Shown piece by piece: positions 57,231 to 64,000 of a DNA stretch of 64,000 nt (positions are counted from its first letter, which is position 1; every line of letters starts with the position of its first letter). A program made the translations under genes and the position numbers. The DNA is from Streptomyces mobaraensis NBRC 13819 = DSM 40847 (GTDB lineage Bacteria; Actinomycetota; Actinomycetes; Streptomycetales; Streptomycetaceae), in the NCBI RefSeq assembly GCF_017916255.1, contig NZ_CP072827.1, positions 5,233,501 to 5,297,500 of the forward strand. Reading direction: 5' to 3'. A model generated the notes under the pieces. That model was not told the DNA's origin. It searched no databases and was given only the letters and a program-made list of their open reading frames with translations.

Positions 57231-59378
57231 ATGAAACCCACCGACAGCGCCGAACCGGCATCGCGGCTGCGCAGGGATCCACCACCCGCGCTGCCGGTCG
57301 TCTGCGTCCCCCTCGCGCTGCTCGTCCTCGCCCTGGGGATCGAGCGGGCCGCCGCCGCGGGCCACGCGGTGTTCCCCGGGCGGACGGTCGGCTGGTCCCT
57401 CGCCACCCTCACGGCCCTCATCGTCGCCCATCTGGTCGCACTGGGCCGTGACCGGTGGTGGGGAGGCTCCGGCTCCGGCGCCGCCCTGACCCTGGCCGTC
57501 CTGCTGCTCCACGGCTGGATCCCGGCCGCCGTCATCGGCATCGCCGTCGTCACCTTCGTCACCACGGCCCGGCGGCACCGCTGGCGACAGGCGTTACTCC
57601 ACTGTGCCGTCGACGTCCTCGGCGTCGCGGCCGGCGGCGCCGCCCTCGGCCTGCTCGACGTGCACGCCTCCGTCGAACACCCCTGGCTGCCCAGCGGCTG
57701 GGAGCCGGCCGACGTCCCCCGGATCGCCCTCGCCGCCTTCGTCTACCTCACCGTCACCCGGGCCCTGCTCTGGCGTCACCTCGCCCCGCCGCACTCCGGG
57801 TTCACCGGCGGCCCCGCCCGCGCCGCCCTGCTCCGGCAGGCGCTCGTCGGCGGCGCGCTCCTCGGCATAGCCCCGCTGATCGCCGTCGTCGCCGAACACG
57901 CGCCGCTGCTGCTGCCGCTGTTCGCGATCCCCCTCATAGCCCTGGACTCCACCCTCTGGATAGCCCACGCCCGGGCCGAGGAGCAGCTCCGCGACCCCCT
58001 CACCGGGCTCCCCAACCGGCAGTGGCTCCTCGAACGGACCTGGGCCGCGCTCGACGAGGCCGAACAGGCCGGCGAGCGGACCGCGCTCGTCCTCATCGAC
58101 CTCGACCGCTTCCGCTCCGTCAACGACACCCTCGGCCACCTGGCCGGCGACCGGCTGCTGCTCCAGATCGCCGCCCGGCTCCGGGACGCACTCCCGCGCG
58201 ACGCGGAGGCCGCCCGCCTCGGCGGCGACGAGTTCGCCGTCCTCCTCCCCGCCGTGGACTCCCTCACCAGCGCCCAGCGCGTCGCCCGCGGCCTCGTCGC
58301 CGCCCTCGGCTCCCCCCTCGACCTCGACGGCCTCACCCTCGTCCTCGAGGCCAGCGCCGGGGTCGCCGTCCACCCCGACCACGCCCTCGACGCCGAAGGG
58401 CTGCTGCGCCGGGCCGACGTGGCGATGTACCAGGCGAAACGTGACCGCAGCGGCGTCGAGGTCTACGAGGCCCGCCGGGACGGCAACACCCCCGACCGCC
58501 TCGGCCTCCTCGGCGACCTGCGCCGCGCCCTCGACGCGGGGGAAGTGGAGCTGCACTACCAGCCCAAGGTCGGCTTCGACGGGCACGTCGAGGGCCTGGA
58601 GGCACTGGTGCGCTGGGTGCACCCGGAGCGCGGCCGGGTCTCCCCGGACGAGTTCATCGCCATCGCCGAGTCCTCCGGCCTGATGCCCCGGCTCACCGAG
58701 TACGTGCTGGAGACCGCCCTCGGCCAGGTCGCCCGCTGGCGGGCCATGGGCCTGGAGGTGCCCGTCGCCGTCAACGTCTCCCCGCGCGACGTCCACACCC
58801 CCGGCTTCGCCGGTTCCGTCGCCGCCCGCCTCGCCCGGCACGGCGTCCCGCCGGGCGCCCTCCAGCTGGAGATCACCGAGCACGTCCTCCTGGAAGACCC
58901 GCAGCGGGCCGCCGACGCGCTCGCCGGGCTCACCGGGCACGGCGTCAAGATGTCCCTCGACGACTTCGGCACGGGGTACTCGTCGCTGGTCCACCTGCGC
59001 CGGTTGCCGGTCAGCGAGCTGAAGATCGACCGGTCCTTCGTCGCCCGCCTCGCCATCGACAACGAGGACGCGGAGATCGTCCGCTGCACGCTCGACCTCG
59101 CGCACTCGCTCGGGCTTCTCGTGGTCGCCGAGGGTGTCGAGGACGACGAGACGTGGGAGCGGTTGCGGGATCTGGGGTGTGACGCGGTGCAGGGGTGGCT
59201 GGTCGCGGCCGCGATGCCTCCTGAGGAGACGACGGCTTGGCTCCGCCTGCGCGAGGCGGGCTGGCGGCGGGAGCACCCGCCGGCCGCCGCGCCCGCGGTG
59301 GCGCCCGCGCCCGCGCCGGCGGCGCCCGCTCCCGCTTCCGCGGTGGTCGAGAAGGAGGCGGACCAGCCGGTGACGTAG
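57231..59378 (+). CDS. rmdB: Membrane-bound GGDEF-EAL c-di-GMP enzyme, RmdB-like
   Basis: A 715-residue protein. The N-terminal 240 residues contain about six to seven transmembrane segments. The GGDEF domain has an intact GGDEF at 331-335. The EAL domain has EAL at 457-459 with [28 protein letters not shown] and EGVED, so the phosphodiesterase residues look complete. An Ala/Pro-rich tail follows. By layout and location it matches RmdB of S. coelicolor, a c-di-GMP phosphodiesterase affecting development. Codon 122 (57594-57596) is TTA, which suggests bldA control. GAGAGGGA precedes the ATG. Confidence 0.9.
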   Translation: MKPTDSAEPASRLRRDPPPALPVVCVPLALLVLALGIERAAAAGHAVFPGRTVGWSLATLTALIVAHLVALGRDRWWGGSGSGAALTLAVLLLHGWIPAAVIGIAVVTFVTTARRHRWRQALLHCAVDVLGVAAGGAALGLLDVHASVEHPWLPSGWEPADVPRIALAAFVYLTVTRALLWRHLAPPHSGFTGGPARAALLRQALVGGALLGIAPLIAVVAEHAPLLLPLFAIPLIALDSTLWIAHARAEEQLRDPLTGLPNRQWLLERTWAALDEAEQAGERTALVLIDLDRFRSVNDTLGHLAGDRLLLQIAARLRDALPRDAEAARLGGDEFAVLLPAVDSLTSAQRVARGLVAALGSPLDLDGLTLVLEASAGVAVHPDHALDAEGLLRRADVAMYQAKRDRSGVEVYEARRDGNTPDRLGLLGDLRRALDAGEVELHYQPKVGFDGHVEGLEALVRWVHPERGRVSPDEFIAIAESSGLMPRLTEYVLETALGQVARWRAMGLEVPVAVNVSPRDVHTPGFAGSVAARLARHGVPPGALQLEITEHVLLEDPQRAADALAGLTGHGVKMSLDDFGTGYSSLVHLRRLPVSELKIDRSFVARLAIDNEDAEIVRCTLDLAHSLGLLVVAEGVEDDETWERLRDLGCDAVQGWLVAAAMPPEETTAWLRLREAGWRREHPPAAAPAVAPAPAPAAPAPASAVVEKEADQPVT

Positions 59379-59380
59379 GG

Positions 59381-59479
59381 GGATGCCCCGGTCCCGCCCT
59401 TTCACCGTTTCCTGGGGCTGCCGCCCCAGACCCCGCTTTTCGCGGCTCCGCCGCTCGTCCTCAAACGCCGGACGGGCTG
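59381..59479. repeat. Dispersed intergenic repeat, copy B (inverted)
   Basis: The reverse complement of the element seen at 42269-42369: it ends CTCAAACGCCGGACGGGCTG. The variable stem here is CGGC-GGA-GCCG, different in sequence from copy A but still paired. Together with copy C it makes a large head-to-head palindrome. Confidence 0.85.
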
Positions 59480-59483
59480 ATTT

Positions 59484-59581
59484 CAGCCCGTCCGGCGTTT
59501 GAGGACAGCGCCCGCAGGGCGCTTCGGGGGTGCGGGGGCGGAGCCCCCGCAAGAAACGGTGAAAGGGCGGGACCGGGGCAC
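59484..59581. repeat. Dispersed intergenic repeat, copy C
   Basis: Direct-orientation copy starting CAGCCCGTCCGGCGTTTGAG. Its first stem is AGCGCCC-GCA-GGGCGCT and its second GGGGGCGGAGCCCCC. It ends AAACGGTGAAAGGGCGGG, 95 bp before gatC. Confidence 0.85.
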
Positions 59582-59677
59582 CCCACCGCGCCAGCGGACA
59601 ATCCGTTTCGCGGTGGACGCGGCCCGCGCCATAGGATTGGCCGCGAAACCTACACACTCCACCCTGAGGATCGCTGC

Positions 59678-59974
59678 ATGCCTGGCATCACGCGCGAGGA
59701 GGTCGCCCACCTCGCCCGGCTGGCGCGCCTGGAGCTGAAGGGCGAAGAGCTCGACCACTTCGCCACTCAGCTCGACGACATCATCGGCGCGGTCGCCCGC
59801 GTCTCCGAGGTCGCCGACCAGGACGTCCCGCCGACCTCCCACCCGCTGCCGCTGACCAACGTCATGCGGCCGGACGAGGTCCGTCCGTCGCTCAGCCCGG
59901 AGGCGGCGCTCTCCGGCGCCCCCGCTCAGGAGCAGCAGCGTTTCAAGGTGCCGCAGATCCTGGGTGAGGAGTGA
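59678..59974 (+). CDS. gatC: Glu/Asp-tRNA amidotransferase subunit C
   Basis: A 98-residue protein: [36 protein letters not shown] and [15 protein letters not shown] are diagnostic. GatC wraps around GatA and GatB and stabilises the complex. GAGGA lies 7 bases upstream of the ATG. Its stop sits within the ribosome site region of gatA, so the genes are coupled. Confidence 0.95.
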   Translation: MPGITREEVAHLARLARLELKGEELDHFATQLDDIIGAVARVSEVADQDVPPTSHPLPLTNVMRPDEVRPSLSPEAALSGAPAQEQQRFKVPQILGEE

Positions 59975-59979
59975 CCACG

Positions 59980-61476
59980 ATGACCACCGAACTGATCAAG
60001 CTGACCGCCGCGGAGATCGCCGAGAAGATCGCCGCCGGTGAGGTCACGGCCGTCGAGGTCACCGAGGCCCACCTGGCCCGGATCGAGGCCGTCGACGAGA
60101 AGGTGCACGCCTTCCTGCACGTCGACCGCGAGGGCGCCCTGAAGCAGGCGCGCGCCGTGGACGAGAAGCGCGCGCGGGGCGAGAAGCTCGGCCCGCTGGC
60201 CGGCGTCCCGCTGGCGCTGAAGGACATCTTCACCACCGAGGGCATCCCGACCACCGTCGGTTCCAAGATCCTCGAAGGCTGGATCCCGCCGTACGACGCG
60301 ACGCTGACCAAGCGCCTCAAGGACGCGGACGTCGTCATCCTCGGCAAGACCAACATGGACGAGTTCGCGATGGGCTCCTCCACGGAGAACAGCGCGTACG
60401 GCCCGACCGGCAACCCCTGGGACCTGACCAAGATCCCCGGCGGTTCCGGCGGCGGCTCCAGCGCGGCCCTCGCCGCGTACGAGGCCCCGCTCGCCATCGG
60501 CACGGACACCGGCGGTTCGATCCGCCAGCCCGCCGCCGTCACCGGCACGGTCGGCGTCAAGCCCACCTACGGCGCGGTCTCCCGCTACGGCATGGTCGCC
60601 TTCTCGTCCTCCCTCGACCAGGGCGGCCCCTGCGCCCGTACGGTCCTGGACGCGGCGCTGCTGCACGAGGTCATCGCGGGTCACGACCCGCTGGACTCCA
60701 CCTCCATCGACGCCCCGGTCCCGCCGGTCGTCGAGGCCGCCCGCAACGGCAGCGTCGCGGGCATGCGCGTCGGCGTCGTCAAGCAGTTCCGCGGCGAGGG
60801 CTACCAGGCCGGCGTCCTCCAGCGGTTCGACGAGTCCGTCGAGCTGCTGCGCGAGCTCGGCGCCGAGATCGTCGAGGTGGACTGCCCCTCGTTCGACCTC
60901 GCGCTGGCCGCGTACTACCTGATCGCGCCGTCCGAGTGCTCCTCGAACCTGGCCCGGTTCGACGGTCTCCGCTACGGCCTGCGCGCCGGTGACGACGGCA
61001 CCCGCTCCGCCGAGGACGTCACCGCCCTCACCCGCGAGGCCGGCTTCGGCCCCGAGGTGAAGCGCCGCGTGATGCTCGGCACCTACGCGCTGAGCTCCGG
61101 CTACTACGACGCGTACTACGGCTCGGCGCAGAAGGTCCGCACCCTCATCACGCGGGACTTCGAGAAGGCGTTCGAGCAGGTGGACGTGATGGTCTCGCCG
61201 ACCACGCCGACCACCGCCTTCGCGATCGGCGAGCGCGCCGACGACCCGATGGCGATGTACCTGGCGGACCTGTGCACCATCCCGACCAACCTGGCGGGCA
61301 ACGCGGCCATGTCGCTGCCGTGCGGCCTCGCCCCGGAGGACGGGCTGCCGGTGGGGCTCCAGATCATCGCTCCCGCCATGAAGGACGAACGGCTCTACAA
61401 GGTCGGTGCCGCGGTCGAGGCCGCGTTCACCGCCCGCTGGGGCCACCCGCTGCTGGAGGAGGCACCCGCACTGTGA
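59980..61476 (+). CDS. gatA: Glu/Asp-tRNA amidotransferase subunit A
   Basis: A 498-residue amidase-signature enzyme that frees ammonia from glutamine for transfer to Glu-tRNA(Gln) or Asp-tRNA(Asn). The Ser-cisSer-Lys triad fits Lys81 in LALKDIF, Ser156 in [10 protein letters not shown] and Ser180 in [15 protein letters not shown] 59980 is chosen because GAGGAG lies 8 bases upstream; the GTG at 59971 overlapping the gatC stop has no site of its own. The stop overlaps the next small gene. Confidence 0.96.
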   Translation: MTTELIKLTAAEIAEKIAAGEVTAVEVTEAHLARIEAVDEKVHAFLHVDREGALKQARAVDEKRARGEKLGPLAGVPLALKDIFTTEGIPTTVGSKILEGWIPPYDATLTKRLKDADVVILGKTNMDEFAMGSSTENSAYGPTGNPWDLTKIPGGSGGGSSAALAAYEAPLAIGTDTGGSIRQPAAVTGTVGVKPTYGAVSRYGMVAFSSSLDQGGPCARTVLDAALLHEVIAGHDPLDSTSIDAPVPPVVEAARNGSVAGMRVGVVKQFRGEGYQAGVLQRFDESVELLRELGAEIVEVDCPSFDLALAAYYLIAPSECSSNLARFDGLRYGLRAGDDGTRSAEDVTALTREAGFGPEVKRRVMLGTYALSSGYYDAYYGSAQKVRTLITRDFEKAFEQVDVMVSPTTPTTAFAIGERADDPMAMYLADLCTIPTNLAGNAAMSLPCGLAPEDGLPVGLQIIAPAMKDERLYKVGAAVEAAFTARWGHPLLEEAPAL

Positions 61477-61742
61477 GCACCGCGAGCGAGAACAAGAGCA
61501 AGGGCAGCGCGCTGAAGAAGGCCAAGGGCTTCAAGAAGTCCAAGGCCGGCACGTACCTGTCCATCGGCACGACCCTGTTCGGCGCGGTCAGCGTCGTCAA
61601 GCAGGCGAAGACGGCGCGCGGCGAGCAGGACACGCTCCAGCTGGTCGACGCGGTCGTCTCGGCCGCCGCCATCGTCACCGGCGTCGCCCTGCTCGTGCGG
61701 GAGCTGCGCCGTATGAAGAGCGACGACGTCCTCGCGGGCTGA
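61473..61742 (+). CDS. Small membrane protein within the gatCAB operon, unknown function
   Basis: An 89-residue protein. A Lys/Ser-rich N-terminus ([21 protein letters not shown]) is followed by two hydrophobic segments, [16 protein letters not shown] and [19 protein letters not shown], and a charged tail. The GTG overlaps the gatA stop by 4 bases (GTGA), which argues for real, coupled translation. GGAGGAGG lies 10 bases upstream. It is followed by gatB after 25 bp. No family or link to tRNA amidation is known to me. Confidence 0.8.
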   Translation: MSTASENKSKGSALKKAKGFKKSKAGTYLSIGTTLFGAVSVVKQAKTARGEQDTLQLVDAVVSAAAIVTGVALLVRELRRMKSDDVLAG

Positions 61743-61767
61743 GCCGGGACTGAGAGGTAAGTTTTCC

Positions 61768-63276
61768 GTGACCGTCACTGAACTGGTGTCGTACGAGGAC
61801 GCGTTGGCGTCCTACGACCCCGTCATGGGCCTGGAGGTCCATGTCGAGCTCGGCACCAAGACCAAGATGTTCTGCGGGTGCTCCACGGAGCTGGGCGCCG
61901 ACCCGAACTCGCAGACCTGCCCCACCTGCCTCGGCATGCCCGGCGCGCTCCCGGTCGTCAACGCCGTCGGCGTCGAGTCCGCGATCAAGATCGGTCTCGC
62001 GCTGAACTGCGAGATCGCCGAGTGGTGCCGCTTCGCCCGGAAGAACTACTTCTATCCGGACATGCCGAAGAACTTCCAGACCTCCCAGTACGACGAGCCG
62101 ATCGCCTTCAACGGCTACCTGGACGTCCAGCTGGAGGACGGCGAGGTCTTCCGCGTGGAGATCGAGCGCGCCCACATGGAGGAGGACACCGGCAAGTCCA
62201 CGCACGTGGGCGGTGCCACCGGCCGCATCCACGGCGCGTCCCACTCCCTGCTGGACTACAACCGGGCCGGCATCCCGCTGATCGAGATCGTCACCAAGCC
62301 GATCGAGGGCGCGGGCGAGCGGGCCCCCGAGGTCGCCAAGGCGTACGTCGCCGAGCTGCGCGAGCTCATCAAGGCGCTCGGCGTCTCCGAGGCCCGCATG
62401 GAGATGGGCCAGATGCGCTGCGACGTCAACCTGTCGCTGCGCCCGAACGGCACCGAGAAGTTCGGCACCCGCTCGGAGACCAAGAACGTCAACTCGCTCC
62501 GCAGCGTCGAGCGGGCCGTCCGGTTCGAGGTCATGCGGCACGCCGCCGTGCTGTCCTCGGGCGGCACGATCGTCCAGGAGACGCGCCACTTCCACGAGGA
62601 GGACGGCTCCACCACCGCCGGCCGGATCAAGGAAGAGGCCGAGGACTACCGGTACTTCCCCGAGCCGGACCTGGTGCCGGTGGCCCCCTCCCGCGCGTGG
62701 GTCGAGGAGCTGCGGGCGACCCTGCCCGAGCTGCCGCGCGTGCGCCGCAACCGCCTCCGCGAGGAGTGGGGGATCAGCGAGCACGACATGCAGTCGATCC
62801 TCAACGCGGGCGCGGTCGACCTGATCGTCGCCACCGTCGAGGCCGGTGCCGACTCCGCCGCCGCCCGCAAGTGGTGGATGGGCGAGCTGGCCCGCCGCGC
62901 CAACGAGGGCGGCACCGAGCTGTCCGCCATGCCGATCACCCCGGCCCAGGTGGCCCGGGTGGCCGCGCTGGTCGCGGACGGTTCGCTCAACGACAAGCTG
63001 GCGCGCCAGGTCATCGAGGGCGTCCTCGCGGGCGAGGGCGAGCCGGACGCGGTCGTCGAGAAGCGCGGCCTGAAGGTCGTCTCCGACGAGGGTGCGCTCG
63101 GCACCGCCGTGGACGAGGCCATCGCGGCCAACGCGGCCATCGCGGACAAGATCCGCGGCGGCAAGGTCGCGGCGGCGGGCGCGCTCGTCGGCGCGGTCAT
63201 GAAGGCCACGCGGGGCCAGGCGGACGCGGCGCGGGTGCGTGAGCTGATCCTGGAGCGGCTGGGCGTCGAGGGCTGA
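61768..63276 (+). CDS. gatB: Glu/Asp-tRNA amidotransferase subunit B
   Basis: A 502-residue kinase-like subunit that binds tRNA and activates the misacylated Glu or Asp. Diagnostic blocks are [38 protein letters not shown] (zinc cysteines CGCS and CPTC), [21 protein letters not shown] and [16 protein letters not shown], with a YqeY-like C-terminal tail. The GTG start has GAGAGG about 10 bases upstream. It is last in the operon and is followed by a strong terminator. Confidence 0.96.
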   Translation: MTVTELVSYEDALASYDPVMGLEVHVELGTKTKMFCGCSTELGADPNSQTCPTCLGMPGALPVVNAVGVESAIKIGLALNCEIAEWCRFARKNYFYPDMPKNFQTSQYDEPIAFNGYLDVQLEDGEVFRVEIERAHMEEDTGKSTHVGGATGRIHGASHSLLDYNRAGIPLIEIVTKPIEGAGERAPEVAKAYVAELRELIKALGVSEARMEMGQMRCDVNLSLRPNGTEKFGTRSETKNVNSLRSVERAVRFEVMRHAAVLSSGGTIVQETRHFHEEDGSTTAGRIKEEAEDYRYFPEPDLVPVAPSRAWVEELRATLPELPRVRRNRLREEWGISEHDMQSILNAGAVDLIVATVEAGADSAAARKWWMGELARRANEGGTELSAMPITPAQVARVAALVADGSLNDKLARQVIEGVLAGEGEPDAVVEKRGLKVVSDEGALGTAVDEAIAANAAIADKIRGGKVAAAGALVGAVMKATRGQADAARVRELILERLGVEG

Positions 63277-63295
63277 CGTCGGCCGGGTCCGTGCG

Positions 63296-63331
63296 AGAGG
63301 GCCGCTCCCCTGGACGGGGGAGCGGCCCTCT
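63296..63331 (+). terminator. Strong hairpin terminator after gatB
   Basis: AGAGGGCCGCTCCCC and its exact complement form a 15-bp stem with a 6-base loop, starting 20 bp past the stop codon. Confidence 0.9.
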
Positions 63332-63473
63332 TCCATCAGCACAGGTGACTATTGGCTGACAAGTCGCATTTGGCCGGTTTCGCTCGCTCGCTTCCCCGCC
63401 CGCCGGAACGGTCCGGCATGATCCGGGGCAACGGGCCGGACCACGTGCCCGTACTCCATGGCTGGGGGTAGCA

Positions 63474-64000
63474 ATGCGACGGTTGAGCACCGCGCTGGCC
63501 GCGCTCCTGCTGGCGGGCGCCGGGCTGGTGACGGCCACGGGGGCGATCGCGTCCGAGCCCGCGGGCGGCGGCGCCACGGACACGTCGGACTGCCGGGTCG
63601 GCTGGGGGAGCCAGCCCAGGAGCCATCCCGACTCCGAGTACCACCCGCTGACCGACATCAGAACCGGCCGCCACCGCTGTTTCGACCGGATGGTCTTCGA
63701 CGTGCACACCTCGCACGGTCACCCGATCGGGTACCACGTGGGGTACGTCGACCAGCTGTATCAGGACGGTTCCGGGGACGTCGTCACCGTCGCCGGCGGC
63801 GCCCTCCTGGAGATCCGGGTGGCCGCGCCGAGCCACGACCCGGAGACCGGCGGACCGCGCTACCCCGGGCGCGCCGGCCATCCGCTGCCCGGCGTGGACC
63901 TCACCGGTTACCCGGCGTTCCGCGAGGCCAGGTTCGTGGGCAGCTTCGAGGGCGACACGATGGTGGGGCTGGGGCTGAAGGGAAGGCTGCCGTTCCGGGT
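63474..64000 (+). CDS. Secreted AMIN-like domain protein, truncated by the window edge
   Basis: At least 175 residues are visible and the frame is open at the right edge. A signal peptide, MRRLSTALAALLLAGAGLVTATGAIAS, is followed by a domain with CRVGWGSQPRSHPDSEYHPLTDIRTGRHRCFDRMVFDV, GYVDQLYQDGSGDVVTV, and FREARFVGSFEGDTMVGLGLKGRLPFRV. This pattern is that of the AMIN-like domain of actinobacterial secreted proteins. GGGGGTAGCA precedes the ATG. Its role is unknown. Confidence 0.82.
   Translation, partial: MRRLSTALAALLLAGAGLVTATGAIASEPAGGGATDTSDCRVGWGSQPRSHPDSEYHPLTDIRTGRHRCFDRMVFDVHTSHGHPIGYHVGYVDQLYQDGSGDVVTVAGGALLEIRVAAPSHDPETGGPRYPGRAGHPLPGVDLTGYPAFREARFVGSFEGDTMVGLGLKGRLPFR

Overview
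This window is from a Streptomyces chromosome. The support is very high GC with strong third-position bias, frequent GTG and some TTG starts, 4-bp GTGA/ATGA gene overlaps, and typical Streptomyces families: tandem M4 proteases, L,D-transpeptidase lipoproteins, HTH/DUF397/HATPase sets, a glycine riboswitch ahead of gcvT, and an RmdB-type GGDEF-EAL protein. From memory, and not checked here, the order resembles the S. coelicolor core region from about SCO5444 to SCO5503. Most of the window is conserved chromosome. The clear accessory insertion is one IS30-family element at about 23.7-25.0 kb.

Layout. 0-0.3 kb: 3' end of a glycogen phosphorylase. 0.3-4.5 kb: two tandem secreted M4 metalloproteases on the minus strand. 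4.5-5.6 kb: a repeat-rich non-coding stretch with about 17.6 copies of a heptamer. 5.6-9.6 kb: a two-gene heterodimeric ABC exporter. 9.6-12.0 kb: glgX. 12.2-14.9 kb: two tandem L,D-transpeptidase lipoproteins. 15-21.3 kb: enoyl-CoA hydratase, an anti-sigma-like ATPase, a Tat-exported amidase, an EF-hand protein, a small CxxC protein, CutA, an ATP-grasp protein and an AraC-type regulator. 21.3-23.7 kb: a small membrane protein, an HTH/helical-repeat regulator and two overlapping small genes. 23.7-25.0 kb: the IS30 element, lying between the two arms of a terminator hairpin. 25.0-29.7 kb: tandem glycine riboswitch, gcvT, gcvH, glyA and sdaA. 30-32.6 kb: a P-loop protein with two SseB-family proteins. 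33.5-39.8 kb: a complete oligopeptide ABC importer. 39.9-44.8 kb: TRIC-like channel, thioesterase, TIGR03086 protein, and the cysteine desulfurase/mnmA pair. 44.9-50.3 kb: TetR/monooxygenase pair with two operator-like sites, an SDR, an AbaA/WhiJ-type set and a Ser/Gly-rich secreted protein. 50.6-52.5 kb: a NarL-type two-component system. 52.9-59.4 kb: SDR, MetE-like protein, ligA and the c-di-GMP enzyme. 59.7-63.3 kb: gatC, gatA, a small membrane protein and gatB. 63.5 kb to the end: a truncated AMIN-like secreted protein.

Functional links. The gcvT-gcvH-glyA-sdaA unit turns glycine into one-carbon units, serine and then pyruvate plus ammonia, under a glycine-sensing leader; gcvP is not in the operon. 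The cysteine desulfurase probably supplies sulfur to MnmA for tRNA thiolation. GatCAB makes Gln-tRNA(Gln) and/or Asn-tRNA(Asn) by transamidation.

The most interesting signals are two promoters that fit the mycobacterial RecA-independent (PafBC-type) DNA-damage architecture TTGTCRGTG-N8-TANNNT placed directly before start codons. One drives an uncharacterised 102-residue CxxC protein and the other the heterodimeric ABC exporter. Others are a dispersed intergenic repeat whose stems vary while pairing is kept, a fused DUF397 duplication with an internal start, TTA (bldA-type) codons in the RmdB-like gene and in the WhiJ-like regulator, and the IS30 insertion in a terminator.
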